This document shows, in pieces, positions 44,986 through 53,470 of a DNA stretch of 64,000 bases. The notes beneath the pieces are model-generated. The model did not search any database and had not been told where the DNA came from. It worked only from the letters and a program-made list of their open reading frames with translations. The DNA is from Sphingobacterium detergens (GTDB taxonomy: Bacteria; Bacteroidota; Bacteroidia; Sphingobacteriales; Sphingobacteriaceae). The translations under genes were made by a program, and so were the position numbers. How positions within the stretch are numbered: position 1 is the first letter of the stretch; the number at the start of each line of letters is the position of its first letter. Where the stretch lies: the NCBI RefSeq assembly GCF_003610355.1, contig NZ_RAPY01000007.1, positions 124,001-188,000 of the forward strand, written 5' to 3'.

Positions 44986-45102
44986 TTCGTTTACAGTTTC
45001 TGATTTCTGTGCTGCAAATATCAGGATTTGAACAAAAACTTGTAGCGTATGATTATATGAGATAGACTTACAGCATACATTTACATTCCATTGATCTAGA
45101 TG

Positions 45103-46734
45103 CTATCGCTCAATATCCTTCAAACTGCTCATTTTCTTATATTCCAGGAATCCTTTGATATCCTCAAAATGCTCACGGACACGCTTATTTCCAAATTCAA
45201 ATACTTTTTCTGCTAAGCCGTCCAAAAAGTCACGGTCGTGTGAAACAAGGATCAAGGTACCATCAAAATCCTTTAAGGCATCTTTGATAATATCTTTGGT
45301 CTTCATGTCCAAATGGTTGGTAGGCTCATCGAGAATCAACACATTCACTGGCTCCAAAAGAAGTTTTATCATGGCCAGACGAGTTCGCTCTCCACCAGAT
45401 AATACCTTCACCTTTTTCGTCGTGTCATCACCACTAAACATAAAAGCACCCAAGAGATCTTTCATTTTAACACGCACATCACCTATTGCAATTTGATCAA
45501 TCGTATCAAAAACAGTCAATTCACCATCAAGCAATGCCGCTTGATTTTGGGCAAAGTAACCGATCTTGGCATTATGCCCTACCTTCAATGTACCTTCAAA
45601 ATCTATTTCACCCATAATCGCTTTGATCATGGTCGATTTACCCTCTCCATTTTTACCGACAAAGGCAACTTTTTCGCCACGTTCAATCACCATATTGGCT
45701 TTATGGAATACCACATGCTCATCATAAGCCTTGGTAAGATCCTCCACAATGACAGGGTATTGACCCGACCGAGGTGAAGGTGGAAATTTCAGGCGCAGCG
45801 CCGAAGTGTCTACTTCGTCTATTTCGATAACCTCCAGCTTTTCCAACATCTTTACACGCGACTGCACCTGCAGCGTCTTCGAGTAAGTACCTCTGAAACG
45901 ATCAATGAATTCCTGATTGTCAGCAATAAAACGTTGTTGCTCCTCATAAGCTTTCAATTGGTGTTGACGTCTTTCCTGACGCAACTCCAAATAATGGCTA
46001 TACTTGGCTCTATAATCATAGATACGGCCCATCGTTACCTCGATGGTACGGTTCGTGATATTATCAACAAAGGCTCTATCGTGTGAAATAACAATAACTG
46101 CCTTGGCAGAATTGACAAGGAAATCCTCTAGCCATTGGATACTCTCGATATCCATGTGGTTGGTTGGCTCATCCAACAAAATCAGATCTGGCTTCTTCAA
46201 GAGTATTTTGGCAAGCTCGATACGCATACGCCATCCCCCGGAAAACTCCGACGTCTGTCTGGTAAAGTCAGAACGTTCGAAACCAAGCCCCTTCAATACC
46301 TTTTCTACTTCTGCATCGTAATTGACCTCTTCGATCGAATAAAACTTCTCGCTCAGTTCCGACACCCGCTCGATCAATTGCATATAATCATCCGACTCAT
46401 AATCTGTACGGATATTCAATTGCTCGTTCAGCTGCTCCAATTCATCCCGCATCCCATAGACCTCTTCAAAAGCCTTCGAGGTCTCTTCAAAGACCGTCAC
46501 ATGATCCTGTGTCAGCAAATGTTGCGGTAGATAAGCAATGACGGCATCTTTTGGCCCCGCCACATTACCTGTCGTAGGTTTACCCACTCCAGCGATAATT
46601 TTCAACAGGGTAGATTTACCAGCACCATTCTTACCCATCAATGCAATCTTATCATTCTCATTGATCGAGAAAGACACATCCGAAAAAAGAGTCGTTCCCC
46701 CAAAGGAAACAGAAATATTATTTACGTCAATCAC
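45103..46734 (-). CDS. ABC-F family ATPase
   Basis: A soluble protein with two ABC domains and no TM segment: Walker A MGKNGAGKST and signature SGGWRMR in the first, Walker A VGKNGEGKST and SGGERTR in the second, joined by a charged linker of about 80 residues (RQERRQHQLKAYEEQQRF) that contacts the ribosome in this family. ABC-F proteins rescue or modulate translating ribosomes. The frame runs from an ATG at 46791, but that lies close to the trmD start; the GTG at 46734 begins the first strand (VIDVNNISVSFGG) and is preferred. Symbol uncertain (EttA, Uup or YheS-type). Confidence 0.9.
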   Translation of the reverse strand: MIDVNNISVSFGGTTLFSDVSFSINENDKIALMGKNGAGKSTLLKIIAGVGKPTTGNVAGPKDAVIAYLPQHLLTQDHVTVFEETSKAFEEVYGMRDELEQLNEQLNIRTDYESDDYMQLIERVSELSEKFYSIEEVNYDAEVEKVLKGLGFERSDFTRQTSEFSGGWRMRIELAKILLKKPDLILLDEPTNHMDIESIQWLEDFLVNSAKAVIVISHDRAFVDNITNRTIEVTMGRIYDYRAKYSHYLELRQERRQHQLKAYEEQQRFIADNQEFIDRFRGTYSKTLQVQSRVKMLEKLEVIEIDEVDTSALRLKFPPSPRSGQYPVIVEDLTKAYDEHVVFHKANMVIERGEKVAFVGKNGEGKSTMIKAIMGEIDFEGTLKVGHNAKIGYFAQNQAALLDGELTVFDTIDQIAIGDVRVKMKDLLGAFMFSGDDTTKKVKVLSGGERTRLAMIKLLLEPVNVLILDEPTNHLDMKTKDIIKDALKDFDGTLILVSHDRDFLDGLAEKVFEFGNKRVREHFEDIKGFLEYKKMSSLKDIER

Positions 46735-46806
46735 TGTATGTACACTTAAATTTGCCACAAAGATAAGCGAATCAATCTTATAAATATACAATGGATCATT
46801 TTTGTG

Positions 46807-46814
46807 TATCTTTG
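46807..46814 (+). promoter_or_regulatory. -7 box of trmD
   Basis: TATCTTTG at 46807-46814 fits TAnnTTTG. The trmD ATG (46819) is only four bases later, so the mRNA would be leaderless or nearly so. No good -33 element is visible. Confidence 0.5.
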
Positions 46815-46818
46815 CGCC

Positions 46819-47496
46819 ATGCGTTTTGATATTATTACGGTCCTACCAGACCTTTTGGAAAGTCCATTTGCACACTCTATTTTGCAACGTGCAAAGAATA
46901 AAGGCCTCGCGGAGATATATGTACACAATTTAAGAGATTACTCAACAAATAAGCACAAAAGTGTAGACGATTACCCCTATGGCGGCGGCTCCGGCATGGT
47001 GCTGCAGATCGAACCCTTCGCTAAGTGTATTGAACAATTGCAGGCCGAACGGACATACGATGAAATCATCTATATGACTCCCGATGGAGAAACCTTCAAT
47101 CAGGATATTGCAAATGGGCTCTCGACAAAAGGTAACATGATGATTCTCTGTGGTCACTACAAAGGTATAGACCAACGCATCAGAGATATATATGTGACAA
47201 AGGAAATCTCTATAGGTGATTATGTGCTGTCTGGAGGTGAACTTCCAGCGGCAATTGTTACAGACGCGATCATCCGCTTGATCCCCGGAGTTTTATCGGA
47301 CGAAACCTCTGCGCTTTCAGATTCTTTTCAGGACGGATTGTTGGATGCACCGATCTATACACGCCCTGCAGAGTGGAAAGGGCACAAAGTACCCGATATT
47401 TTACTCAGTGGACATGAAGCAAAAATTGCTGCATGGAAGGACGAACAACAGCTAAAAAGAACACAAGAACGACGCCCTGATTTATTAAATGATTAA
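46819..47496 (+). CDS. trmD: tRNA (guanine-37-N1)-methyltransferase
   Basis: A 225-residue enzyme that methylates G37 of tRNAs with G at position 36. [12 protein letters not shown] starts the SPOUT fold; [22 protein letters not shown] and [15 protein letters not shown] form the trefoil knot and SAM site. ATG 46819 is the family start; a GTG 15 bp upstream is inside the promoter box. Stands alone between the ABC-F gene and the trp operon. Confidence 0.96.
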   Translation: MRFDIITVLPDLLESPFAHSILQRAKNKGLAEIYVHNLRDYSTNKHKSVDDYPYGGGSGMVLQIEPFAKCIEQLQAERTYDEIIYMTPDGETFNQDIANGLSTKGNMMILCGHYKGIDQRIRDIYVTKEISIGDYVLSGGELPAAIVTDAIIRLIPGVLSDETSALSDSFQDGLLDAPIYTRPAEWKGHKVPDILLSGHEAKIAAWKDEQQLKRTQERRPDLLND

Positions 47497-47533
47497 GAAA
47501 TAAGGGGATTTTTTGTTTTTTTATCACAAAAAG

Positions 47534-47563
47534 TTTGGTTATTTATTTTTTTTTATAAATTTG
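47534..47563 (+). promoter_or_regulatory. trp operon promoter
   Basis: TTTG at 47534-47537, spacer 18 bp, TAAATTTG at 47556-47563. Transcription would begin near 47568-47571, at the first codon of the leader peptide. Confidence 0.8.
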
Positions 47564-47570
47564 TGTAATA

Positions 47571-47648
47571 ATGACACGAAGATATACAAATACAAATTGG
47601 TGGTGGCCTGAAGCAATAAGCATCGGGAATCAATTGGTATTGTCATAA
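47571..47648 (+). CDS. trpL: trp operon leader peptide
   Basis: A 25-codon ORF, ATG to TAA, reading MTRRYTNTNWWWPEAISIG then NQLVLS. Three consecutive Trp codons (47598-47606) sit 12 bases before AGCATCGGG (47619-47627), which can pair with the 5' half of the terminator hairpin. This is the geometry of ribosome-stalling attenuation. The ATG lies within a few bases of the predicted transcription start, so translation may be leaderless. Confidence 0.88.
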   Translation: MTRRYTNTNWWWPEAISIGNQLVLS

Positions 47649-47718
47649 TATTTCATAATCAACCAAAACCATTTGTGGAAATTCCAAACCCGATGCTAAC
47701 CAGTATCGGGTTTTTTTT
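47619..47718 (+). promoter_or_regulatory. trp attenuator (antiterminator and terminator)
   Basis: Antiterminator: AGCATCGGG (47619-47627) and CCCGATGCT (47689-47697), 9 bp perfect. Terminator: AACCCGAT (47687-47694) and ATCGGGTT (47705-47712), followed by eight T. The two share the CCCGAT strand, so they exclude each other. When ribosomes stall on WWW the first forms and trpE is transcribed; when the peptide is finished the ribosome covers 47619-47627 and the terminator forms. Confidence 0.9.
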
Positions 47719-47753
47719 GTATAAAATTTATCATAACGAAGAAAAAGAATAAA

Positions 47754-49157
47754 ATGAAGTATAAATTCAAAACACAGAGCAGAAAGTTGCTCGCCGACAC
47801 AACAACACCGGTGAGTATTTATCTTCGATTAAGGGATATCTTTCCAAATTCACTCTTATTGGAAAGCTCCGACTACCATAGTCGTGACAACAATATCAGC
47901 TATATCTGTTGCCAGCCCATTGCAGGGATTCAACTAGATGAGCGAGAGTTAACATTAACCTATCCCGGAAAGGAACGAATTGTAAAAAATGCACAAGAAA
48001 TAGAATTACGTCAGGAGGTATCCGATTTCAGGAATTCTTTTGAAGATTCTACGATAGCCGAACTGAACCTAATCTCCAATGGTCTATTTGGCTACTTTAC
48101 ATTTGATTGCATCGAACATTTTGAGGATATCAAACTGACGACACCCGTCGATCCGGCACGGAAAATACCGTTTATGCAGTACCATGTCTACAAGTACGTG
48201 ATTGCCATCGACCATTTCCGTAATCAGCTTTATATCTTCGAACATCTTTTGGAAGATGAAGAGTCAGAACTGGAACGCATGCAATTCCTGATCCAGAACA
48301 AAAACTTCCCAGAATATACGTTCAAATTGGCTGGAGAGGAAAGTTCCAACCGTACCGATGAAGAACATCGCCAATTGGTGAAAAAGATGAAAGAACATAT
48401 CCAACGTGGAGATGTCTTTCAAATTGTTCCATCCCGAGGCTTCCGGACACCATTCTCAGGTGATGAATTTAATGTCTACCGTGCATTACGTTCCATTAAC
48501 CCCTCACCTTACCTATTCTATTTTGATTATGGTGACTTTAAACTATTCGGTTCATCGCCTGAGGCACAATTGCGCATCCATGGCAAGCAGGCTACGATCT
48601 TCCCGATTGCCGGAACTTTCAAAAGAACCGGAAACATGGAGGAAGATCAAAAAATTGCCTCTAGGCTAAAACAGGATCCGAAAGAAACCTCGGAACATGT
48701 GATGTTGGTAGACCTTGCTCGTAATGATCTGAGCAGACACTGTACACAGGTTAAAGTAGAATCCTATATGGAACCACAATACTACTCGCATATCATCCAT
48801 TTGGTATCGAAGGTAACAGGGGTATTAAAAGATAATATCAATCCATTCGACATTGTAGGAGATACCTACCCTGCCGGGACGCTCTCTGGGGCTCCAAAAC
48901 ACATGGCATTGACACTCATTGACCGCTACGAGGGATTGCAACGTTCGTTCTACTCCGGAGCGATTGGCTTTATGGGTTTCAATGGCGATTTCAATCATGC
49001 CATCATGATTCGTTCATTCCTCAGTAAACAAAACACATTGCACTATCAAGCTGGTGGTGGAATTGTATTGGACTCTGACCCTGAAATGGAACTTCAGGAA
49101 GTCAACAATAAAATAGCTGCTTTGCGAAAAGCATTACAATTAGCAGAAACGTTATGA
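47754..49157 (+). CDS. trpE: Anthranilate synthase component I
   Basis: A 467-residue chorismate-using enzyme. C-terminal MST-fold motifs: GDVFQIVPSRGF, FGSSPEAQLRI, the FPIAGTFKRTG segment, and PAGTLSGAPKHMAL. The WWW leader upstream and trpC downstream identify it as TrpE rather than PabB. It needs TrpG (three genes on) as the glutaminase. The N-terminal tryptophan feedback site is not readable with certainty. It overlaps the next gene by 4 bp. Confidence 0.93.
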   Translation: MKYKFKTQSRKLLADTTTPVSIYLRLRDIFPNSLLLESSDYHSRDNNISYICCQPIAGIQLDERELTLTYPGKERIVKNAQEIELRQEVSDFRNSFEDSTIAELNLISNGLFGYFTFDCIEHFEDIKLTTPVDPARKIPFMQYHVYKYVIAIDHFRNQLYIFEHLLEDEESELERMQFLIQNKNFPEYTFKLAGEESSNRTDEEHRQLVKKMKEHIQRGDVFQIVPSRGFRTPFSGDEFNVYRALRSINPSPYLFYFDYGDFKLFGSSPEAQLRIHGKQATIFPIAGTFKRTGNMEEDQKIASRLKQDPKETSEHVMLVDLARNDLSRHCTQVKVESYMEPQYYSHIIHLVSKVTGVLKDNINPFDIVGDTYPAGTLSGAPKHMALTLIDRYEGLQRSFYSGAIGFMGFNGDFNHAIMIRSFLSKQNTLHYQAGGGIVLDSDPEMELQEVNNKIAALRKALQLAETL

Positions 49158-49447
49158 TCAGACCATTAGAATACTGTGTCAATACACAACATATCAATGT
49201 TTCGATAGACACCATCGACAACCGCATCGTTGAATTGCTGGCTTTGCGGAAGACCTATCTCAATAAGGCAAAAGTATTGGATGATCATACCGATGCCGGG
49301 CAGCATATTATTAAAAATATCAGCAGCAATCAGGCGACACTGGCAAAGAAATTCGACCTGCCAGTGGAATTTGTTCAAGCGATATTTCAGGAAATAGATA
49401 ATTACTTTAATCAGGACTATACAACAAGAGGCTATGAGCAACAATAA
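49154..49447 (+). CDS. Chorismate mutase-like (AroQ/PchB fold) protein, probably not catalytic
   Basis: A 97-residue helical protein whose pattern RPLEYC...IDTIDNRIVELLALRKTYL matches the PchB branch of AroQ-type chorismate mutases. The catalytic Arg before IDxID is an Asn/Val here (INVSID), and the Lys at the active site is an Asp (VLDDH). The Arg of LALRK is retained. With these losses, mutase or isochorismate-pyruvate lyase activity is doubtful. It overlaps both trpE (4 bp) and trpG (14 bp), so it is made in step with anthranilate synthase and may be a structural or regulatory subunit. Confidence 0.75.
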   Translation: MIRPLEYCVNTQHINVSIDTIDNRIVELLALRKTYLNKAKVLDDHTDAGQHIIKNISSNQATLAKKFDLPVEFVQAIFQEIDNYFNQDYTTRGYEQQ

Positions 49448-50006
49448 AATCGTCGTCATTGACAATTACGATTCATTCACCTATAATTTGGTTCATTTGC
49501 TACAGGAGTTGGGACAGGACTATGTGGTATTGAGAAATGATAAATTCAAACTGGAAGAGCTGGAAGCATTCGATAAAATACTTCTTTCCCCAGGTCCCGG
49601 GATTCCGGAAGAGGCAGGTCTATTGCTTGACGTGATCCGCACCTATGCTCCGCACAAAAGTATATTGGGCATCTGCCTGGGGCAACAGGCAATCGCTGAA
49701 GTATTTGGCGGCACACTATTCAATATGGAAAAACCGCTGCATGGGGTTGCAACCAGCATTATCGTTACTGATGAATCCGAAAAGCTATTTCAGGACTTCC
49801 CGAAAGATTCCAAAATAGGACGCTACCATTCATGGGCTGTAAACAAAGAGACATTGCCAAGTACACTTAAAGTGACAGCCGTAGACGAGAATGGTATCAT
49901 CATGGCACTGACACATACGGAGTATGATGTGCGAGGCATGCAGTTCCATCCGGAATCAGTACTGACAACAAATGGAAAAAAATTAATTGAAAACTGGTTA
50001 TTTTAG
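49434..50006 (+). CDS. trpG: Anthranilate synthase component II (glutamine amidotransferase)
   Basis: A 190-residue class I glutaminase that feeds ammonia to TrpE. VIDNYDSFTYNLVHLL at the N-terminus, LSPGPGIPEEAG, nucleophile Cys in ILGICLGQQAIAE, and GMQFHPESV with the catalytic His and Glu. It overlaps the preceding chorismate-mutase-like gene by 14 bp. The same subunit may serve PabB in organisms with one copy. Confidence 0.94.
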   Translation: MSNNKIVVIDNYDSFTYNLVHLLQELGQDYVVLRNDKFKLEELEAFDKILLSPGPGIPEEAGLLLDVIRTYAPHKSILGICLGQQAIAEVFGGTLFNMEKPLHGVATSIIVTDESEKLFQDFPKDSKIGRYHSWAVNKETLPSTLKVTAVDENGIIMALTHTEYDVRGMQFHPESVLTTNGKKLIENWLF

Positions 50007-50071
50007 TATCTCAATACTCAACTATATGCCAAAGGCTTAAAGTACTAAAATATCTATACTAAATACTAAAA

Positions 50072-50854
50072 ATGACGATACTCGATAAAATCATTGAACG
50101 AAAAAGAATAGAAGTAGAAAAGGCGAAGGCCTTAGTTCCATTCGAAGAGCTGTTGAACTATCCCTATTTCAATGTAGCCTGTCTTTCTTTACGGGAATCT
50201 ATATTAGATCCTCAAAAAACAGGAATTATAGCTGAATATAAACGAGCATCACCTTCAAAAGGAGATATCAACAGTACGGCAAAAGTCGAAGATGTTGTCA
50301 AGGCTTATGAAGAAGCTGGTGCCTCGGCGGTCTCTGTGCTGACCGATGGGGAGTTTTTCAAGGGCAATCTTGAAGATCTTTCGAAAGCAAGGGAAGCAAT
50401 TAACATCCCTATTTTGCGTAAAGAATTCATTGTCGACAAATATCAGATTACTGAGGCCAAGGCTTATGGTGCCGATGTCATCCTTCTAATAGCAGCCTGC
50501 CTCAAAAAGGAAGAAGTTCAGGAGTTTGCCGCCTATGCACATCAGATCGGACTCAATGTATTGCTTGAAGTACACAATGAACAGGAACTTTTGGATAATC
50601 TTTTCGACGATATTGATGCCATTGGTGTCAACAATAGAAACTTAAAAGATTTTTCCGTAGATCTAAACCATTCGTACGAGCTTTTGGATAAAATTCCATC
50701 CGAATATATTAAAGTTTCTGAAAGTGGCATCTCTGATCCCACGACTATTAAAGCATTGAAAAAAGCTGGTTTCCAAAGCTTTCTAATCGGTGAAAATTTT
50801 ATGAAAACTGCAGATCCGGGTAAAGCGATCAAGGATTTCGTAAAAGAAATTTAG
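50072..50854 (+). CDS. trpC: Indole-3-glycerol-phosphate synthase
   Basis: A 260-residue TIM barrel that closes the indole ring. Start MTILDKIIERKRIEVEKAK, IAEYKRASPSKGDIN (substrate loop), ILRKEFIVDKYQITEAKAYGADVILLIAACL, and GVNNRNLKDFSVDL and SESGISD near the end are all typical. It directly follows trpG; the usual trpD between them is absent, as are trpF, trpB and trpA. Confidence 0.95.
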   Translation: MTILDKIIERKRIEVEKAKALVPFEELLNYPYFNVACLSLRESILDPQKTGIIAEYKRASPSKGDINSTAKVEDVVKAYEEAGASAVSVLTDGEFFKGNLEDLSKAREAINIPILRKEFIVDKYQITEAKAYGADVILLIAACLKKEEVQEFAAYAHQIGLNVLLEVHNEQELLDNLFDDIDAIGVNNRNLKDFSVDLNHSYELLDKIPSEYIKVSESGISDPTTIKALKKAGFQSFLIGENFMKTADPGKAIKDFVKEI

Positions 50855-50918
50855 AAATTATTTAAAACGAATCTAAATAAGCCTATCTTTGCGTCAGAAC
50901 AAGCAGAGAACTGGTATT

Positions 50919-51434
50919 TTGGAAAAAGAGTTTTTTATTATAGATAAAGCAGGTTTTGAGCAAATATATCTTCAACACTGGGAAGGTATGTTTGCCTTTT
51001 GCCTGAGCAGTATCAAAGATGAAGAACATTCCAAGGAAATCGTTCAGGATGTTTTCAAATCTCTTTGGGAACGACGTGAAGAGCTTCGTCTCATAGAGGT
51101 CGAGCGGTATCTGATCAGATCAGTAAAGCTCAAAACATTTGAATACATCCGCAATAAAGTATCACGACAACAACACCTGGACAATATTTCAAATACAAGA
51201 GAAGAGCATTACGTAGATAATTCGCTGATCGCTGATGAACTAGCCAAGAAGATATCACATCTGATCGATAGTTTGCCCAAACAATGCAAAAATGTCTTCC
51301 GCATGAGCAGAGAACAGGGGCTCACCAACAAGGAAATCGCGCATAAGCTCTATATTTCCGAACGGGCGGTAGAATACCATATTTCACGAGCATTAAAAAC
51401 ATTAAAAACAGAACTAACGGAATATATATCCTAA
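50919..51434 (+). CDS. ECF-type RNA polymerase sigma factor
   Basis: A 171-residue sigma-70 family protein with region 2 (about 12-75, IVQDVFKSLWERREEL) and region 4 (SREQGLTNKEIAHKLYISERAVEYHISRALKTL). No ATG exists near the N-terminus. The track-style start (TTG 50889) lies inside the TATCTTTG box at 50884-50891, so TTG 50919 (LEKEFFIIDK) is preferred. It is upstream of a short anti-sigma gene in the usual FecI-FecR order of Bacteroidota. The cognate promoters are unknown. Confidence 0.88.
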   Translation: MEKEFFIIDKAGFEQIYLQHWEGMFAFCLSSIKDEEHSKEIVQDVFKSLWERREELRLIEVERYLIRSVKLKTFEYIRNKVSRQQHLDNISNTREEHYVDNSLIADELAKKISHLIDSLPKQCKNVFRMSREQGLTNKEIAHKLYISERAVEYHISRALKTLKTELTEYIS

Positions 51435-51483
51435 ATTTAGCTATACAAAAGAAATCCTGTACTTTTGTCAGGAAGTATATTAT

Positions 51484-52122
51484 ATGAAAATAGATCATAA
51501 ACTCATAGAGAAATATCATTTAGGCCAATGCTCTCCCGCAGAACAACTTCTTGTGGAGGAATGGTTATTGGATGATACCCTCGAATCGGAGCCCTTGTCT
51601 ATTTCCATCACTAAAAAAACAAAATTAGAAACGGATATCTGGGCCGAGCTGAGCAGCCATATTGATCAGTCCGAAGTCCCAACAATAGTTCCTCCCCAAA
51701 AATATAACTTTAAATATATTGGAATAGCAGCCAGTATTATATTTTTACTCTGTTTTGGTTTTTATCAATTCAGTAAGGATGCCGAAAACACTGCCGCCAT
51801 CTTTGATAACAGAACAAGTGCTGGACTGAAATATATTAACCAGAATAGTTACAATATCATCCTCGGTAAAAATGCACGGGCTGAGATCAATACGGATACC
51901 GGGGAATTCAAAACTTCGGGCAATATGATGTTCATTCCCAAAAAAAATTTTGCATTTAGCTTTTCTGGAACAGATAAAAAGAAAGAACTCAAACATGGGG
52001 AAACATATTTTGTATTAAAACCACAAAAAAATGGCAAGCAGGTAATAATCTCCAAATCGGAACTTACTTTTTTAGCCCCTACCATTCAACACGAACTGAA
52101 AATACAATTTAATATCATCTAA
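51484..52122 (+). CDS. Short FecR-like anti-sigma factor
   Basis: A 212-residue membrane protein: cytoplasmic N-terminus with the FecR-type LIEKYHLGQCSPAEQLLVEEWLL, TM helix about 79-96 (YIGIAASIIFLLCFGFYQF), and a beta-rich periplasmic part. Typical FecR proteins are 300-400 residues; this one lacks most of the C-terminal half. It follows the sigma factor by 49 bp. It may hold the sigma factor inactive until a periplasmic signal is seen. Confidence 0.75.
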   Translation: MKIDHKLIEKYHLGQCSPAEQLLVEEWLLDDTLESEPLSISITKKTKLETDIWAELSSHIDQSEVPTIVPPQKYNFKYIGIAASIIFLLCFGFYQFSKDAENTAAIFDNRTSAGLKYINQNSYNIILGKNARAEINTDTGEFKTSGNMMFIPKKNFAFSFSGTDKKKELKHGETYFVLKPQKNGKQVIISKSELTFLAPTIQHELKIQFNII

Positions 52123-52153
52123 ATAAGAAAAACCTCAATTAGTCCATACACTC

Positions 52154-53356
52154 ATGCTATCCAACCGCTTCACGCTATTCTTATCCTTGTTATTACTTCA
52201 TTTAGTAATAAGCTGCAGAACGGAAGATGGGGGGAGAAATATCGACGGGAAGTACAGTCTCTATACGATGAATAAAGATCTCGGAAACACGATCATCACC
52301 TCAAATACCGTTGATAGTGGAAATCTAACCATCTCAAAAAATGGCATAGACATTCCGACACAGCAATTCGATCGAAGCATCATCGTTAAGGACAAGCATT
52401 TTTATTTTTTAAGAGCGGGAAAATTCAGAAAATATACACTTCAATCAAATGGATTAAAGGAAATTGCACAGTTGGCTATGCAAGATCAGCATATTGAAAA
52501 TATAAACTGGCTTGATCGAGACACATTACTCCTATTTACTTCGGACAACAAAACAAACCGTCGGCTATGGGTCTCTAAAATTACGGTCAACGATTTCAAA
52601 ATCAACCAACAGCAAGAAGTAAAACTACCTTCAGCCTCAGCGGACTTTAAGATTCTTTCTGTCGGGTTTGGCACCATACATCAACAACAGTTATTGATCG
52701 GTTATACCTTTAATAAAGTGATTAATGAGACTGACTTTACCACAATAGATACAATGTATATTGCGACACTGGATAAGACGACTTTACAATTAGAAAATGT
52801 ACAAAAAGATACTCGTTCTTCTTACCCCGGAGGAGTCAATACTGTTCAATCTTATAGCTTCCATGACGAAAATGGCAATTTCTATTTTATGTCCTGCCCT
52901 GGTATAGCACTAGGCAACAGCCCATCAAAACCTACCGCAATTTTCAGAATTGACAGCAATTCCACCCACATCAACCCTACCTATTTTCTCAATCTAACAG
53001 CCAAAACACACAATCATGCTTATGGCATGTGGTATTTGGGCAACAATCAGGCTATCGTCCGTAGTGAACGTAGAGATCGCTACACCGACTTTAGCGATCA
53101 TCATTCCACCTATCAATTTGAGTACTATGTGGTCGATCTTATCAGCCAAACTACGACAAAATTAAACCTCCCTTTCGACAAGGGGACACGCAAAGAATCC
53201 GTTCTTGTCGAAAATGGGAAAGCCTATATCACAATAGACGATGCAAAGGATCAGCATCAAGTTTGGATCTATGATATCAAATCAAAAAATATTCAGGTTG
53301 GCCTTACCCTAGATCAAGCGACCGATTTTATTGTTAGAATAGACCGTCTACATTAA
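52154..53356 (+). CDS. DUF4374-like beta-propeller lipoprotein
   Basis: A 400-residue lipoprotein (LLLLHLVISC, Cys about 21) built of repeated short beta-strands. It resembles the DUF4374 protein encoded at 55887, with the same start of mature domain (YSLYTMNKDLGNTIITSNTVDSG against YIVTTDDVSQGNLSIVGNG) and similar TTIDTMYIATLD and YSFHDENGNFYF strands. Two such proteins flank a TonB receptor here. Probably a surface-exposed ligand- or metal-binding partner of the receptor. Confidence 0.65.
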   Translation: MLSNRFTLFLSLLLLHLVISCRTEDGGRNIDGKYSLYTMNKDLGNTIITSNTVDSGNLTISKNGIDIPTQQFDRSIIVKDKHFYFLRAGKFRKYTLQSNGLKEIAQLAMQDQHIENINWLDRDTLLLFTSDNKTNRRLWVSKITVNDFKINQQQEVKLPSASADFKILSVGFGTIHQQQLLIGYTFNKVINETDFTTIDTMYIATLDKTTLQLENVQKDTRSSYPGGVNTVQSYSFHDENGNFYFMSCPGIALGNSPSKPTAIFRIDSNSTHINPTYFLNLTAKTHNHAYGMWYLGNNQAIVRSERRDRYTDFSDHHSTYQFEYYVVDLISQTTTKLNLPFDKGTRKESVLVENGKAYITIDDAKDQHQVWIYDIKSKNIQVGLTLDQATDFIVRIDRLH

Positions 53357-53470
53357 ATTTCTAACTGATATTCAGCTTATTAAAAAATAATAATTTTTAT
53401 TTACTTATTTGACCTTCGGTAGATTTAGAGTTACGCAACTTCTCTATATGTAATTAATCTAAATAAAGTA

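Noticed and set aside
46735-46791. N-terminal extension of the ABC-F protein to the ATG at 46791
   Set aside because: The extra residues are not ABC-F like and would place the gene start within the trmD promoter region; the GTG at 46734 aligns with the family start.
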